Assembly: GCA_045533485.1 (NCBI GenBank)
Contig: JAZSHX010000019.1
Location: 10,952-74,951, forward strand
Direction of reading: 5' to 3'
Length of the DNA: 64,000 nucleotides
DNA from: Scatosoma sp045533485
Lineage (GTDB): Bacteria > Bacillota > Clostridia > Christensenellales > Borkfalkiaceae
In this document: piece after piece, positions 43,901 through 50,824 of the stretch
Layout of the letters: every line of letters starts with the position of its first letter
How positions within the stretch are numbered: the first letter of the stretch is position 1
Program-made: the position numbers and the translations under genes
Notes under the pieces: generated by a model
Database searches by the model: none
What the model was told of the DNA's origin: nothing
Seen by the model: the letters and a program-made list of their open reading frames with translations, nothing else

Positions 43901-44203
43901 CCCGTTCGCAAGCCAAATTTCATAGGCAGATTGTCCATCCGCCCCGTTTATGCCGTCTTTACCATCCGCGCCGTCTTCCCCTTGAATGGTCGCGAGCCAA
44001 ATTTCATACGAAAGCGGTGTTTCCCCCTGCGCTTCCACGTATACGACGTACTGTTGGTACACGGCTTTGATTTGTTCGTCCATTTGAACGCCATTTACGC
44101 TTGAAGAAGATTTATCCCCCACATCACAGCCGCCAAGGGCCAAGCCCGCGCCAAACATACTCATAAGTGAGAGCGCAAGCGTCAAGATTTTTTTGCCTTT
44201 CAT
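40961..44203 (-). CDS. BspA-type LRR lipoprotein with collagen-like and CxxC repeats
   Basis: A 1080-residue lipoprotein. Lipobox ALGGC puts the acylated Cys at 26. A phage-fibre-like segment (SAYEIWLANGHSGTQADFLA, about 92-111) leads into 35 uninterrupted Gly-X-Y triplets (115-219; GEQGIQGEKGDKGDQ unit). Then come HxWxxxxTxxPTC/CxxC repeats (about 255-420) like those of the lipoprotein at 34213, and LRR_5/BspA repeats to the end (QVVCTDGTVAL). The collagen part should form a rigid triple-helical stalk that presents the LRR head. GGAGG precedes the ATG. The shared leader implies coregulation with 34213. Confidence 0.9.
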   Translation of the reverse strand: MKGKKILTLALSLMSMFGAGLALGGCDVGDKSSSSVNGVQMDEQIKAVYQQYVVYVEAQGETPLSYEIWLATIQGEDGADGKDGINGADGQSAYEIWLANGHSGTQADFLAWLKGEQGIQGEKGDKGDQGEQGIQGEKGEKGDQGDQGEQGIQGEKGDKGDQGEQGIQGEKGDKGDQGEQGIQGEQGIQGEKGDKGDKGDQGEQGIQGEKGDKGDQGEQGVSITKVEIDKDGNLIIYYSNGTWQTVEMPKEEEHVHSWGEWVAFGATENVFCEQTLLSRICATCSDIEWKHGGHTWGEAVTVEPTCAEQGYDLQTCINCEATQKSNYTEVTDNHAWETVSTVAPTCTERGYDVVKCTVCEAETTNNFVDAQHTWANTYTADGTYHWYACQKCDATQEKEEHVYGENDICTLCGQPITETVGVVYTLSADGTYAEVTGYEGTATKVKIADTYNGVPVTGISKNAFSSNRKITAVVIPDSVKTIAQYAFTSCSALKSVALGNGVETIGGYAFSDSGLTSITWGNSVKTIDYHAFWSCDLTELVLPASVKTIGVEAFRDCRLMKNVTLGSGVETIGACAFYSCTGIKEMVIPYGVTTIGNSAFYRCETLSSVVIPDSVTSIGYDAFAYCALSNVELPESIVSLGSRVFYNCRISYTEYANCKYLGVDGNDFYFLMGVTSTDLSSYTLHEKTKVIAGGAFSGCKNLTNISIPEGVISIGEDAFYNCSALAEIVIPDSVTTLGARTFYGCTAVTSIQIGAGVETIGELAFYACYGLKNIAVSESNTAYQSIDGNLYTKDGKTLVRYAIGYGHRTDFVIPDGVENIAMYAFSSDNGNSVGITNLTVPASLVSVGDYALYRCYVQNVYYKGDVAGWCNITVKEHNASFFGDGGVTRLYINNQLVTDLVIPEGVTEIKPYAFFQCNQLTSVVIPNSVTSIGAYAFANCYALREVVIPDGVTSIGEMAFNYCGGLTSVVIPDSVVSIGSYAFSNTYSLQYTAYGNCKYLGNDNNAFAALMDVSDTKLTTYTIHKNTKVIAGYAFEGCSAVTSLKFNGTIEEWNAVGKSVNWSYGLSVKQVVCTDGTVAL
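43547..43861 (-). repeat. Tandem repeat coding for collagen-like triplets
   Basis: About seven near-identical units, mostly 45 bp (five triplets), with 6-triplet and 2-triplet variants. Such near-perfect DNA repeats change copy number easily. Confidence 0.9.
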
Positions 44204-44386
44204 TGTTTTCCTCCAAAAAATAAAAAGTGTCGCCTTAACGAATAAGACGACACTGACAAAAGTGGCTTATCCGCTAAAGTTGCGACACTCAATTAAAATC
44301 TAATCGTACAAAAGATTTATGTAACGCAAATAAGGTACACTTATGCCCTATAAGTATACTTTTGTACGTATTTAATTGAGTTCGCA
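44204..44386 (-). promoter_or_regulatory. Riboswitch-like attenuator leader 2
   Basis: P1: TGCGA (44281-44285)/TCGCA (44382-44386) continued by ACTCAATTAAA (44287-44297)/TTTAATTGAGT (44371-44381). P2: CGTACAAAAG (44305-44314)/CTTTTGTACG (44359-44368). Inner hairpin 44335-44344/44350-44359. Terminator: AGTGTCGCCTTA (44226-44237)/TAAGACGACACT (44243-44254) then TTTTTATTTTTT and GGAGG. The alternative antiterminator pairs 44265-44278 with 44234-44247. P1/P2 sequences differ from leader 1 while the pairing is kept; the inner hairpin and the loop after it are conserved in sequence. Confidence 0.75.
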
Positions 44387-44391
44387 GTTTC

Positions 44392-44420
44392 ATTTTAGCA
44401 CTTTTCTTTGCATTTGGCAA
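44392..44420 (-). promoter_or_regulatory. Promoter of the second LRR lipoprotein
   Basis: TTGCCA (44420-44415), a 17-bp spacer and TAAAAT (44397-44392) on the minus strand, placed as in leader 1. Confidence 0.8.
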
Positions 44421-44448
44421 GCGTTTGAAAGAACTTTGCGCGAAAAAA

Positions 44449-44478
44449 AACCGCCTTGGCGAAATAAACAAGGCGGTT
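44449..44478 (-). terminator. Terminator of the Na/Pi symporter gene
   Basis: AACCGCCTTG and CAAGGCGGTT form a 10-bp stem; the minus strand continues with TTTTTT. Confidence 0.9.
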
Positions 44479-44494
44479 GAAAATTTATTTAGTT

Positions 44495-46165
44495 TTAGAT
44501 AAGCTCGGCTTTTCTTGCTTCGCTTTGTGAACCCGTAGGGTTCAAAATACTGAAACCTACGTTGACAAGGTGGTCGGCTACACGTTCCAGCCCGGCAACC
44601 GTCGACGAGAAGTACGCCGAAAGCTCAACTTTACAGTTTCCTTCCGCAAGACGCGTAAAGTGGCTTGCCGTCAACGTGCGTTTCATTTCGTCCACTTGGT
44701 TTTCAAGCTCGGTCAATTCGCCAAGGCGCGTGCTCTTGTTATCGTCGAACGCTTCGCTTGCAATTTCAAACATACGCAGGATTTTGCCGTGCATTTCCTT
44801 TAAGTCTGCAAGCGCATTTTCCGAGAAAGACAACCCTTCCGCCGCCATTTGCGTGCCGATTTCGTGGAAGTTTTCCGCGTGGTCGCCAACGCGTTCTACG
44901 TCGTTTAATACGTGGAAATACGAACCGATTACCTTTTCGTCGCCTGCGGCTACAAGGGGGGAAAGCTTGATTAAGTATTTGGAAAGCGCATGGTTGGTGA
45001 AGTCGATAATTTCTTCGTTTTCGTAAATGGCTTTGCCGTTTGTATCGGAGCCCGTGAAAATGGCGTTGAACGATTTTTCAATATTTTCACGCGCAAGCGC
45101 CGCCATATATTCGATTTCTTTTTTCACCTGCATCATAGCAACGGGCGGCGTTTTGAGTAAGCGTTCGTCGACGTATTTGAAATGGCGTTGATTTTCTTCA
45201 ACGGGTTTATCTTTGATAACGCGCATAGCAAGCTTGACAATCGACGGAATAAAGCTGATAAGCAAGAAGGTGGTTGTCACGTTGAAGATTACGTGGAACC
45301 AAGCAAGCTGCATTTGCGGATTGTTCGGCATAAACGCTTGCAGGAAATTGATTGCCGGGTGTTTGAAAATCCAAATTAAGATGGTAAACAGCATCGAACC
45401 GACCGTTTTACAGAATACGTGAATAAACGCCGTGCGTTTTGCGTTGACGCCTGCGCCCACGCATGCAAGGAGCGCCGTTGCACACGTACCGATGTTGGAG
45501 CCGATAACCAAGAACAGCGCTTCTTCCAGCCCAAGCGCGCCTGCGCCGACCATCGTGATGAAAATACCCGTTGCCGCCGAAGAGCTTTGGATGATTGCCG
45601 TGAATACCGCACCAAGCAAAACAAGAATTAAAGGGAAGCTCATATCCCTAAATAAGTTTTGGAAGAAATTGATGATCGCTTGTCCGCCTTCCGTAGTTGT
45701 ATCAAACGCGTTGCCCATAAGATTGAGCCCCACGAAAATCAAACCAAAGCCGCTTAAAATTTCGCCTACTTGTTTGATTTTTTGCGATTTGAAGAAGGTC
45801 ATTATGACGCCGACAAACGCCAAAAGCGCCAACCAGTCGGAAATACCAAGCGATTTTAAGGATACGATGATGCCCGTTATCGTCGTACCGATGTTACCGC
45901 CCAAAATAATTGCGGTGGCTTGGTACAAGGTCATAATCCCTGCGTTTACAAAACCGATGACCATAACGCTGGTTGCCGATGAGCTTTGGATAATCGCCGT
46001 TACCCCCGCACCGATACCAACCCCTGCCAAGCGGTTGTTGCTGATTTTGCCAAGCAGGGTTTTCATACCCTTACCTGCACTCTTTTCCAGTCCGTCGCCA
46101 AGCATATTCATGCCTGCGATAAACACGCCCACACCTGCGAGCAATAATAAGAAACACGTTAACAT
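44495..46165 (-). CDS. Na/Pi-cotransporter II-family protein with C-terminal PhoU-like domain
   Basis: A 556-residue protein of the NptA/YjbB type. The membrane part contains two inverted QSSSA repeats (TAIIQSSSATSVMVIGFV and TAIIQSSSAATGIFITMV) with GGNIGTTITG and GSNIGTCATALLA, the substrate-site motifs of this family. Residues about 340-550 are a helical PhoU-like domain. It probably imports phosphate with sodium. The ATG at 46165 follows AAAGGAGGG; the open frame reaches to 46390 but crosses the promoter. Confidence 0.9.
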   Translation of the reverse strand: MLTCFLLLLAGVGVFIAGMNMLGDGLEKSAGKGMKTLLGKISNNRLAGVGIGAGVTAIIQSSSATSVMVIGFVNAGIMTLYQATAIILGGNIGTTITGIIVSLKSLGISDWLALLAFVGVIMTFFKSQKIKQVGEILSGFGLIFVGLNLMGNAFDTTTEGGQAIINFFQNLFRDMSFPLILVLLGAVFTAIIQSSSAATGIFITMVGAGALGLEEALFLVIGSNIGTCATALLACVGAGVNAKRTAFIHVFCKTVGSMLFTILIWIFKHPAINFLQAFMPNNPQMQLAWFHVIFNVTTTFLLISFIPSIVKLAMRVIKDKPVEENQRHFKYVDERLLKTPPVAMMQVKKEIEYMAALARENIEKSFNAIFTGSDTNGKAIYENEEIIDFTNHALSKYLIKLSPLVAAGDEKVIGSYFHVLNDVERVGDHAENFHEIGTQMAAEGLSFSENALADLKEMHGKILRMFEIASEAFDDNKSTRLGELTELENQVDEMKRTLTASHFTRLAEGNCKVELSAYFSSTVAGLERVADHLVNVGFSILNPTGSQSEARKAELI

Positions 46166-46253
46166 TTTTTCCCTCCTTTTCTTTTGTTTTTGTGTGTTTC
46201 GCACTCCTTCTTGGAGCCGTTGTAAAAAAAATTTACCTATTTCGCCATTTAAC

Positions 46254-46282
46254 AGTATAGCACAAACCCAAAAAAAACGCAA
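46254..46282 (-). promoter_or_regulatory. Promoter of the Na/Pi symporter gene
   Basis: TTGCGT (46282-46277), a 17-bp spacer and TATACT (46259-46254) on the minus strand. Confidence 0.7.
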
Positions 46283-46537
46283 GCAAATGAAAGAAAAAAT
46301 CGGGCGGTGTTTTTTGCCCGATTTTTTGGAAATGCTTTTATGTTTTTTATACTGCGTAGATACGCACGCAAGCGCGACAAAGTATTGCAAGTGCGTGATG
46401 TATCTTTACGCTTAATCAACCGAAGAAAAACGAAGCCCCGTGCGACGGGGTGCGACACCTTTCTATCTTTCTAAAATCGCTTTATGGGGCTTGATTGCAA
46501 ATCAAAAGCGACTGTGTAATGTACCGCTATGCACTTT
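46283..46537. other. Non-coding stretch with repeats
   Basis: No gene is visible. It holds a 20-bp sequence (46417-46436) repeated exactly at 46538-46557 as the start of repeat copy R4, a hairpin CCCCG/CGGGG (46437-46451), and a TTGA/TCAA stem around TTGCAAA that resembles a tRNA-Cys anticodon arm without the rest of a tRNA. Confidence 0.5.
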
Positions 46538-46673
46538 CAACCGAAGAAAAACGAAGCAAGACGCACGCAAGACAAGGCGCACGAGTATTTTTCGCAGGGA
46601 GTTTACTTGCTGTAAATGACCAAGAAAAAACGCAGTGCAACGACGTATTGCACCGCGTATTCTTCGTTTTTTA
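46538..46673 (-). repeat. Structured intergenic repeat, copy R4 (diverged)
   Basis: Ends AAAAACGAAG and CTTCGTTTTT are inverted repeats. Inside are CTTGGTCATTTAC, a hairpin TTTACAGCAAGTAAA, CTCCCTGCGAAAAA, and GCCTTGTCTTGCGTG, in the same order as R2 and R3. It ends on the TAA of the 69-aa gene. Confidence 0.65.
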
Positions 46674-46880
46674 CCAGTCTTGTTTTTTAAGGGACTTATC
46701 CTTTACGTCATCGTAGAACGCGAAATAGCGTTCCTTAAACGCTTCTTTGGTTAAGGGAACGGGCTGACCGCCTGCTTGCATTTCGTCAAGCATTTCTTGC
46801 AGTTCGTCGGGCGTGAAATCGGCAAAATCCGTTTCTTCGCCAAGCGATTGAAATAATTTCAAAATATCTAATTGCGACAT
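46671..46880 (-). CDS. Conserved-looking 69-aa acidic protein of unknown function
   Basis: The protein starts MSQLDILKLFQSLGEETDFA and contains FTPDELQEMLDEMQ and a C-terminal FKERYFAFYDDVKDKS. It is helical, acidic, without signal or membrane segment, and I do not recognise it. AAGGGGGAAG precedes the ATG, and it follows the PHP gene by 9 bp, so it is very likely real and cotranscribed. Confidence 0.75.
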   Translation of the reverse strand: MSQLDILKLFQSLGEETDFADFTPDELQEMLDEMQAGGQPVPLTKEAFKERYFAFYDDVKDKSLKKQDW

Positions 46881-46889
46881 ACTTCCCCC

Positions 46890-47732
46890 TTATATTTCCA
46901 CCTTGATATATTCGCCGCGGCAAGGCACAGTCAAATAGGTAAACCCGATTTCTTTGAGCATTTGCACCACTTGTTCTCTATTTCGTAAAATGCTTTGTTT
47001 GCTGTGCGCGTCACTTGCATAGGAAACCTGCCTACCGCCCAGCTCAAAATACCGCTTCAAAACGTCGGGGCAGGCAAAACACAGCTCCCCCGAACCGTTG
47101 GCGGACGCGTTGACTTCTAAAATTTTATTTTTTTGGATAATCGTTTGGAGTACGCGGTCAAACGCTTTGGGAAAATCTTGATAGCGCATCGCTTTGTCTT
47201 GATAGGGCGCGTAGCGGACGGGATAGCCCAAATGCCCCACGATATCGTAATGATACGGCACGTCTAAGCTTTGCAAAACCAGCTGTAAATATTCTTCGTA
47301 CACTTGCTTTTTATCGCGCAAAATTTGCTTGCCGTTTTCATCCGTTTTATAATAGGGCGTTTGGTGATAATAATCGACTTTATCCCTTAAATGTATGCTG
47401 TTTACGACAAAGTCCGGTTGGCGTTTTTGCACGGTGATCGCATACCTGCCCTGCACGGACACGTCTTTATCGTAGCCAAATTCCACCCCGACAAGCACGT
47501 TCATAACGCCTGCGTAATCTTCTTGCAGGTGGCGCGCTGCGTGGAAATATTCTTCTTCGTCAATCAAGGGCAAATCTTCGCTTAAATTTTCGCCGTAATC
47601 GACGTGCTCCGCTACGCCGTAAAACGCTACGCTTTGCGCGCAAGCGGTTGCAAGCATTTCGGTAAGCGGCGAAACGCCGTCGCAGGAAAATGCGGAGTGC
47701 GTGTGCACGTCCGTCAACATTGTTCGTTTCAT
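46890..47732 (-). CDS. PHP-domain histidinol-phosphatase-like hydrolase
   Basis: A 280-residue PHP protein. Motifs: DVHTHSAFSCDG, VAEHVDYG, GVEFGYDKDV, VNSIHLRD, DIVGHLGYPVRY and YASDAHSKQ, giving the expected His/Asp/Glu metal ligands. It is similar to, but clearly distinct from, the PHP protein at 28850. The family name is histidinol-phosphatase (HisK type), but no his genes are nearby. AAAAGGT precedes the ATG; a second ATG four codons in is possible. The 69-aa gene follows it. Confidence 0.82.
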   Translation of the reverse strand: MKRTMLTDVHTHSAFSCDGVSPLTEMLATACAQSVAFYGVAEHVDYGENLSEDLPLIDEEEYFHAARHLQEDYAGVMNVLVGVEFGYDKDVSVQGRYAITVQKRQPDFVVNSIHLRDKVDYYHQTPYYKTDENGKQILRDKKQVYEEYLQLVLQSLDVPYHYDIVGHLGYPVRYAPYQDKAMRYQDFPKAFDRVLQTIIQKNKILEVNASANGSGELCFACPDVLKRYFELGGRQVSYASDAHSKQSILRNREQVVQMLKEIGFTYLTVPCRGEYIKVEI

Positions 47733-47761
47733 ATCTACTACCTTTTATTTTCTATGCGCTT

Positions 47762-47790
47762 ATTATAGCACAGTTTGTCCGCTTTTTCAA
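47762..47790 (-). promoter_or_regulatory. Promoter of the PHP/69-aa unit
   Basis: TTGAAA (47790-47785), a 17-bp spacer and TATAAT (47767-47762) on the minus strand. Confidence 0.8.
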
Positions 47791-47914
47791 GCACATAGCG
47801 CGTTTATGCGTGATTTGGCAGGGAAAATTTTTCCTTGGCTGTTATCATTTGCCGTTTTTCGTCCGTTTTTGCTTGCTATCCCCTGTATTTTCCTGCGTTG
47901 GAAAATTTTATGCG

Positions 47915-47944
47915 TTGCTTTTTTGCCTTTTCTTCTTTTATAAT
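47915..47944 (+). promoter_or_regulatory. Promoter of the NlpC/P60 lipoprotein
   Basis: TTGCTT (47915-47920), an 18-bp spacer and TATAAT (47939-47944). Confidence 0.65.
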
Positions 47945-47998
47945 AGGCATATCGTCGGTTTCGCGACGAAAAAAACCTATGTATAAGGAGAAAAACGT

Positions 47999-48877
47999 AT
48001 GAAAAACAATAAGAAAACCTTACTTTGCGCAGTGCTTGCGCTGACGCTTGCACTGCCAACGGCGCTGGTTGCGTGCAACAAAAACGATCAAGCGGAAATT
48101 TTACCGCCCGATGAAGTGGTAACCCCGTTACCCGAAGAAGATCAAACGCCGAACGTACCCGAAAACGAAACGGTTACGCCCGACGTACAGCCGGAACAAA
48201 CGCCTACCCCCGAACCTGAACCTGAGCCTACGCCGCAGGTTTCCTATGCGCGTTACATACGTTGCACGGGAAACAACGTAAATATACGCTCAGGCGCAGG
48301 AACTTCGTACGCAGTGCTTGGCTCTGCGGAAAAGAACACTACCTATGCCATCGTGGGGCAAACGGGGGACTGGTATCAAACGTATTACCGCGGAAAAACG
48401 GCGTATATTTCCACTTCCTACGCCGCTGTGCTGACGCTGGAAAAGAGTGATAATCAAAAGGTGGAAAGCGTGATTGAAGAAGGATATAAGCTGATCGGTG
48501 TGCCGTACGTGTACGGCGCGGTGCGTTTGCACGACGGAAACGGTAACCTTTTGCAAGGGTTTTCCGCGCAAAAATTCGACTGCTCTTCCCTGGTGCAATA
48601 TATGTTTTACAAGGGCGCGAACGTTAACTTGCAGGTGACTACGCGGACGCAGGTGGTTCAGGGCAAGCCCGTGAAAAAAGCCGATTTACAACGCGGCGAT
48701 TGCTTGTATTTCACCAACGAAAGCCGTCAGCATTTGACGGGCGTCAACCGCGTCGGGCACGTGGCGGTGTATCTTGGAAACGATTATATCCTGCACACGG
48801 CGTCCGATTACGCGCGTATAGAAAAAATGACCGCCGCGCGGTGGAATTATTATCTCGAAGCACGGCGGTTTGTATAA
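47999..48877 (+). CDS. Cell-wall hydrolase lipoprotein, SH3b plus NlpC/P60
   Basis: A 292-residue exported protein. Lipobox ALVAC puts the acylated Cys at 26. A Pro/Glu/Thr spacer (about 30-78, with TPEPEPEPTP) reaches through the wall, then a bacterial SH3 domain (NNVNIRSGAGTSYAVLGSA, YISTSYAAV) and an NlpC/P60 domain with catalytic FDCSSLVQYMF, the GHVAVYLG histidine and a third polar site YILHTAS. Such enzymes cut peptidoglycan stem peptides. AAGGAG precedes the ATG. It is monocistronic and converges on comF. Confidence 0.9.
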   Translation: MKNNKKTLLCAVLALTLALPTALVACNKNDQAEILPPDEVVTPLPEEDQTPNVPENETVTPDVQPEQTPTPEPEPEPTPQVSYARYIRCTGNNVNIRSGAGTSYAVLGSAEKNTTYAIVGQTGDWYQTYYRGKTAYISTSYAAVLTLEKSDNQKVESVIEEGYKLIGVPYVYGAVRLHDGNGNLLQGFSAQKFDCSSLVQYMFYKGANVNLQVTTRTQVVQGKPVKKADLQRGDCLYFTNESRQHLTGVNRVGHVAVYLGNDYILHTASDYARIEKMTAARWNYYLEARRFV

Positions 48878-48909
48878 AGTTTTATAAGGCGACGTGACAA
48901 AGCCAAGCG

Positions 48910-49668
48910 TCACTTTTGTTCGGGGGTGGCGGCTACGGTGCATAAATATACGCACTTTGCGCCTGCGCCTAAAAGCAGCTTTGCGCAGGCGTTGCCCGTC
49001 GCGCCCGTAGTGAGCAAATCGTCGACAAGCAGTATGCTTTTGCCCTTGCAAAATTTGCGTTTGTGAACGTGGTATGCGCCCTCCGCGTTTTTAAAGCGTT
49101 CGGCGGCGGATAGGTGCTTTTGCATATATTCGTCGCGGCGTTTCAACAGCGTTTGCGTATCCAGCGTGCATGCTATCCCTGCGTTTTGCAGGGCGCGATG
49201 CAGGGAAATTGCCAGCTCTTCCGCTTGGTTGTAGCCGCGCTCCTTTTGCCGTTTTTCCGTCAAAGGCACGGGCAAAAGCAGCCACTGAGTTTGTTGCATT
49301 TCGCTTAAAGAAAGCTTGTCTATCAGCGTTTTACAAAGCGCTTCGCCAAAGTACCACGAAAGGTAGCGTTTGCCGTTTTTGAAGCCGTTGAGCGTTTGCG
49401 CCGCCAGTCCTTCGTAAGGAAAAGCGGAAAAGGCGGCGGTAAAGCTTGGCAGGTTGCTTTTGCAGGCAAGGCACGCGCCGTCCGTCACCACTGCCCTGCC
49501 GCATTTGGGACAGGTTTTGCCGTCGTTTTTTACAAGCAAGCCGTCGCACTCTTGACAAATACGGTGAGTGGGATAATCGAACAGCTCCGCGCCGCAAATA
49601 TCGCAGGTGTAGCCGCGCGCGGACGCTTTTTCACGCAGGCGGTTGAGCCATTTGGTGAGTTTAGACAC
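48910..49668 (-). CDS. comF: ComF-family phosphoribosyltransferase-like protein
   Basis: A 252-residue ComF-like protein. An N-terminal zinc-binding region has CDICGAEL, CQECD, CPKCG and CLACKS. The PRTase-type fold carries ERGYNQAEELA and the PRPP loop ILLVDDLLTTGATGNAC. In competent bacteria ComF assists uptake of single-stranded DNA; no other com gene is in the window. It starts 3 bp after the DUF368 gene and is likely cotranscribed. Confidence 0.88.
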   Translation of the reverse strand: MSKLTKWLNRLREKASARGYTCDICGAELFDYPTHRICQECDGLLVKNDGKTCPKCGRAVVTDGACLACKSNLPSFTAAFSAFPYEGLAAQTLNGFKNGKRYLSWYFGEALCKTLIDKLSLSEMQQTQWLLLPVPLTEKRQKERGYNQAEELAISLHRALQNAGIACTLDTQTLLKRRDEYMQKHLSAAERFKNAEGAYHVHKRKFCKGKSILLVDDLLTTGATGNACAKLLLGAGAKCVYLCTVAATPEQK

Positions 49669-49671
49669 AAT

Positions 49672-50646
49672 TTACTCCCCTTGCGCGGATTGCGTTTGTT
49701 GCGCTTTTTCCGCGTCTTTTTTGCGTTCGTATTTGACAAGCGCGTACGCGCCGATAACGCCAAGCGCAAACAGCACTACGCCCAAAATCAAATCGTACAC
49801 GACGACGCCGTTTTGCGCCCAAGCGGTGTACACGGCAAGCATATCGCCATTGCAAAACATAGCGAAAATAGAGCCAAGCGACAAGCCGACAATCATACAA
49901 TAGGCGGTGATGCGAGATTTTGCGAATACGCGCGTGAGCAGGTTGGAAAGCAATAAAATACCGCCGAAAAAGCCGACCGCCAAGCCGCTGTATATCAAGA
50001 AAATAGCGGGGTTACTTTGCCAGTATGAAAAGCTGACGCTGTTGACCAGCGTTTGAAACCAGCCCACGGACATTAAAATGGCACTGGCGGAAAGTCCGGG
50101 GACGATTTGCGTTACGCCGCAAGCCGCGCCGATAAAAAGCGCCGCAAACGGTTGCCAAATTTTTACCGCCATAAAGGTGTCCGCGTTTTGTTGCTCGGTA
50201 AATACGAACGCGCTTAAACAGCCCACCAACAAGGGAATAGCCAGCCCGATAGCGAAAAGCAGTATGCGTTTTTTGGTCTTTTCCGCGGTCTTAATTTCCG
50301 CGAAAACTGCCGGAAACGCGCCGACCATAAGCCCTGCGAACAGGCAAACGACGGCAAAGGGTAAAATGGCAATCAATTTTCTTACGGCGATAAAGCCAAG
50401 CAAAACACCTAATACGCCGCCGATGCCGATGGGCAGTAAAAATGCAAAGCATTTTTTGAACTGCTTAAACAGGTTGCCAAGCGCGTATAAAAACTGATCG
50501 TATAATTTGAAAATGATGGCGACGGTGGATCCGCTGATGCCCGGTACGATCACCGCAAGACCGATGAAAAACCCAAGCAACGTGCTTTTGCACCACGTTT
50601 TTTTGTTGTATTTGATTAAGGCGATTTGTAAACTTTGTTCGTTCAT
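49672..50646 (-). CDS. DUF368 membrane protein, putative undecaprenyl-phosphate translocase (PopT type)
   Basis: A 324-residue protein with about nine membrane segments. Two related motifs, VIVPGISGSTVA and QIVPGLSASAILM, are the DUF368 hallmark. DUF368 proteins have been shown to recycle undecaprenyl phosphate across the membrane for cell-wall synthesis. The long basic C-terminal tail (YERKKDAEKAQQTQ) is cytoplasmic. It has its own promoter and comF follows immediately. Confidence 0.88.
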   Translation of the reverse strand: MNEQSLQIALIKYNKKTWCKSTLLGFFIGLAVIVPGISGSTVAIIFKLYDQFLYALGNLFKQFKKCFAFLLPIGIGGVLGVLLGFIAVRKLIAILPFAVVCLFAGLMVGAFPAVFAEIKTAEKTKKRILLFAIGLAIPLLVGCLSAFVFTEQQNADTFMAVKIWQPFAALFIGAACGVTQIVPGLSASAILMSVGWFQTLVNSVSFSYWQSNPAIFLIYSGLAVGFFGGILLLSNLLTRVFAKSRITAYCMIVGLSLGSIFAMFCNGDMLAVYTAWAQNGVVVYDLILGVVLFALGVIGAYALVKYERKKDAEKAQQTQSAQGE

Positions 50647-50672
50647 ATTCGTCTCCTTTTTCCTACCTTTCT

Positions 50673-50701
50673 ATTATAGCCCAAAAAAAGCGTTAGGTCA
50701 A
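50673..50701 (-). promoter_or_regulatory. Promoter of the DUF368-comF unit
   Basis: TTGACC (50701-50696), a 17-bp spacer and TATAAT (50678-50673) on the minus strand. Confidence 0.85.
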
Positions 50702-50824
50702 CGGCTTATACGAATTTTTCCGCACTTTTTGCGGAAAATCGCTCAAATCAGTCAATTTTCCGCCCTTTTTCGCATATACAATAGACTGTGACACGATATA
50801 AATTACGTCAACGTGGGTGAAAAT

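Noticed and set aside
43530..43925. Plus-strand Pro/Trp/Ser-rich repeat frame
   Set aside because: It is the complement of the collagen-like repeat of the lipoprotein at 40961, which has a signal peptide and RBS in the sense direction.
46484..46512. Possible tRNA-Cys (TTGA-TTGCAAA-TCAA anticodon-like arm)
   Set aside because: No acceptor stem, D-arm or GGTTCRA T-loop could be found at the right distances.
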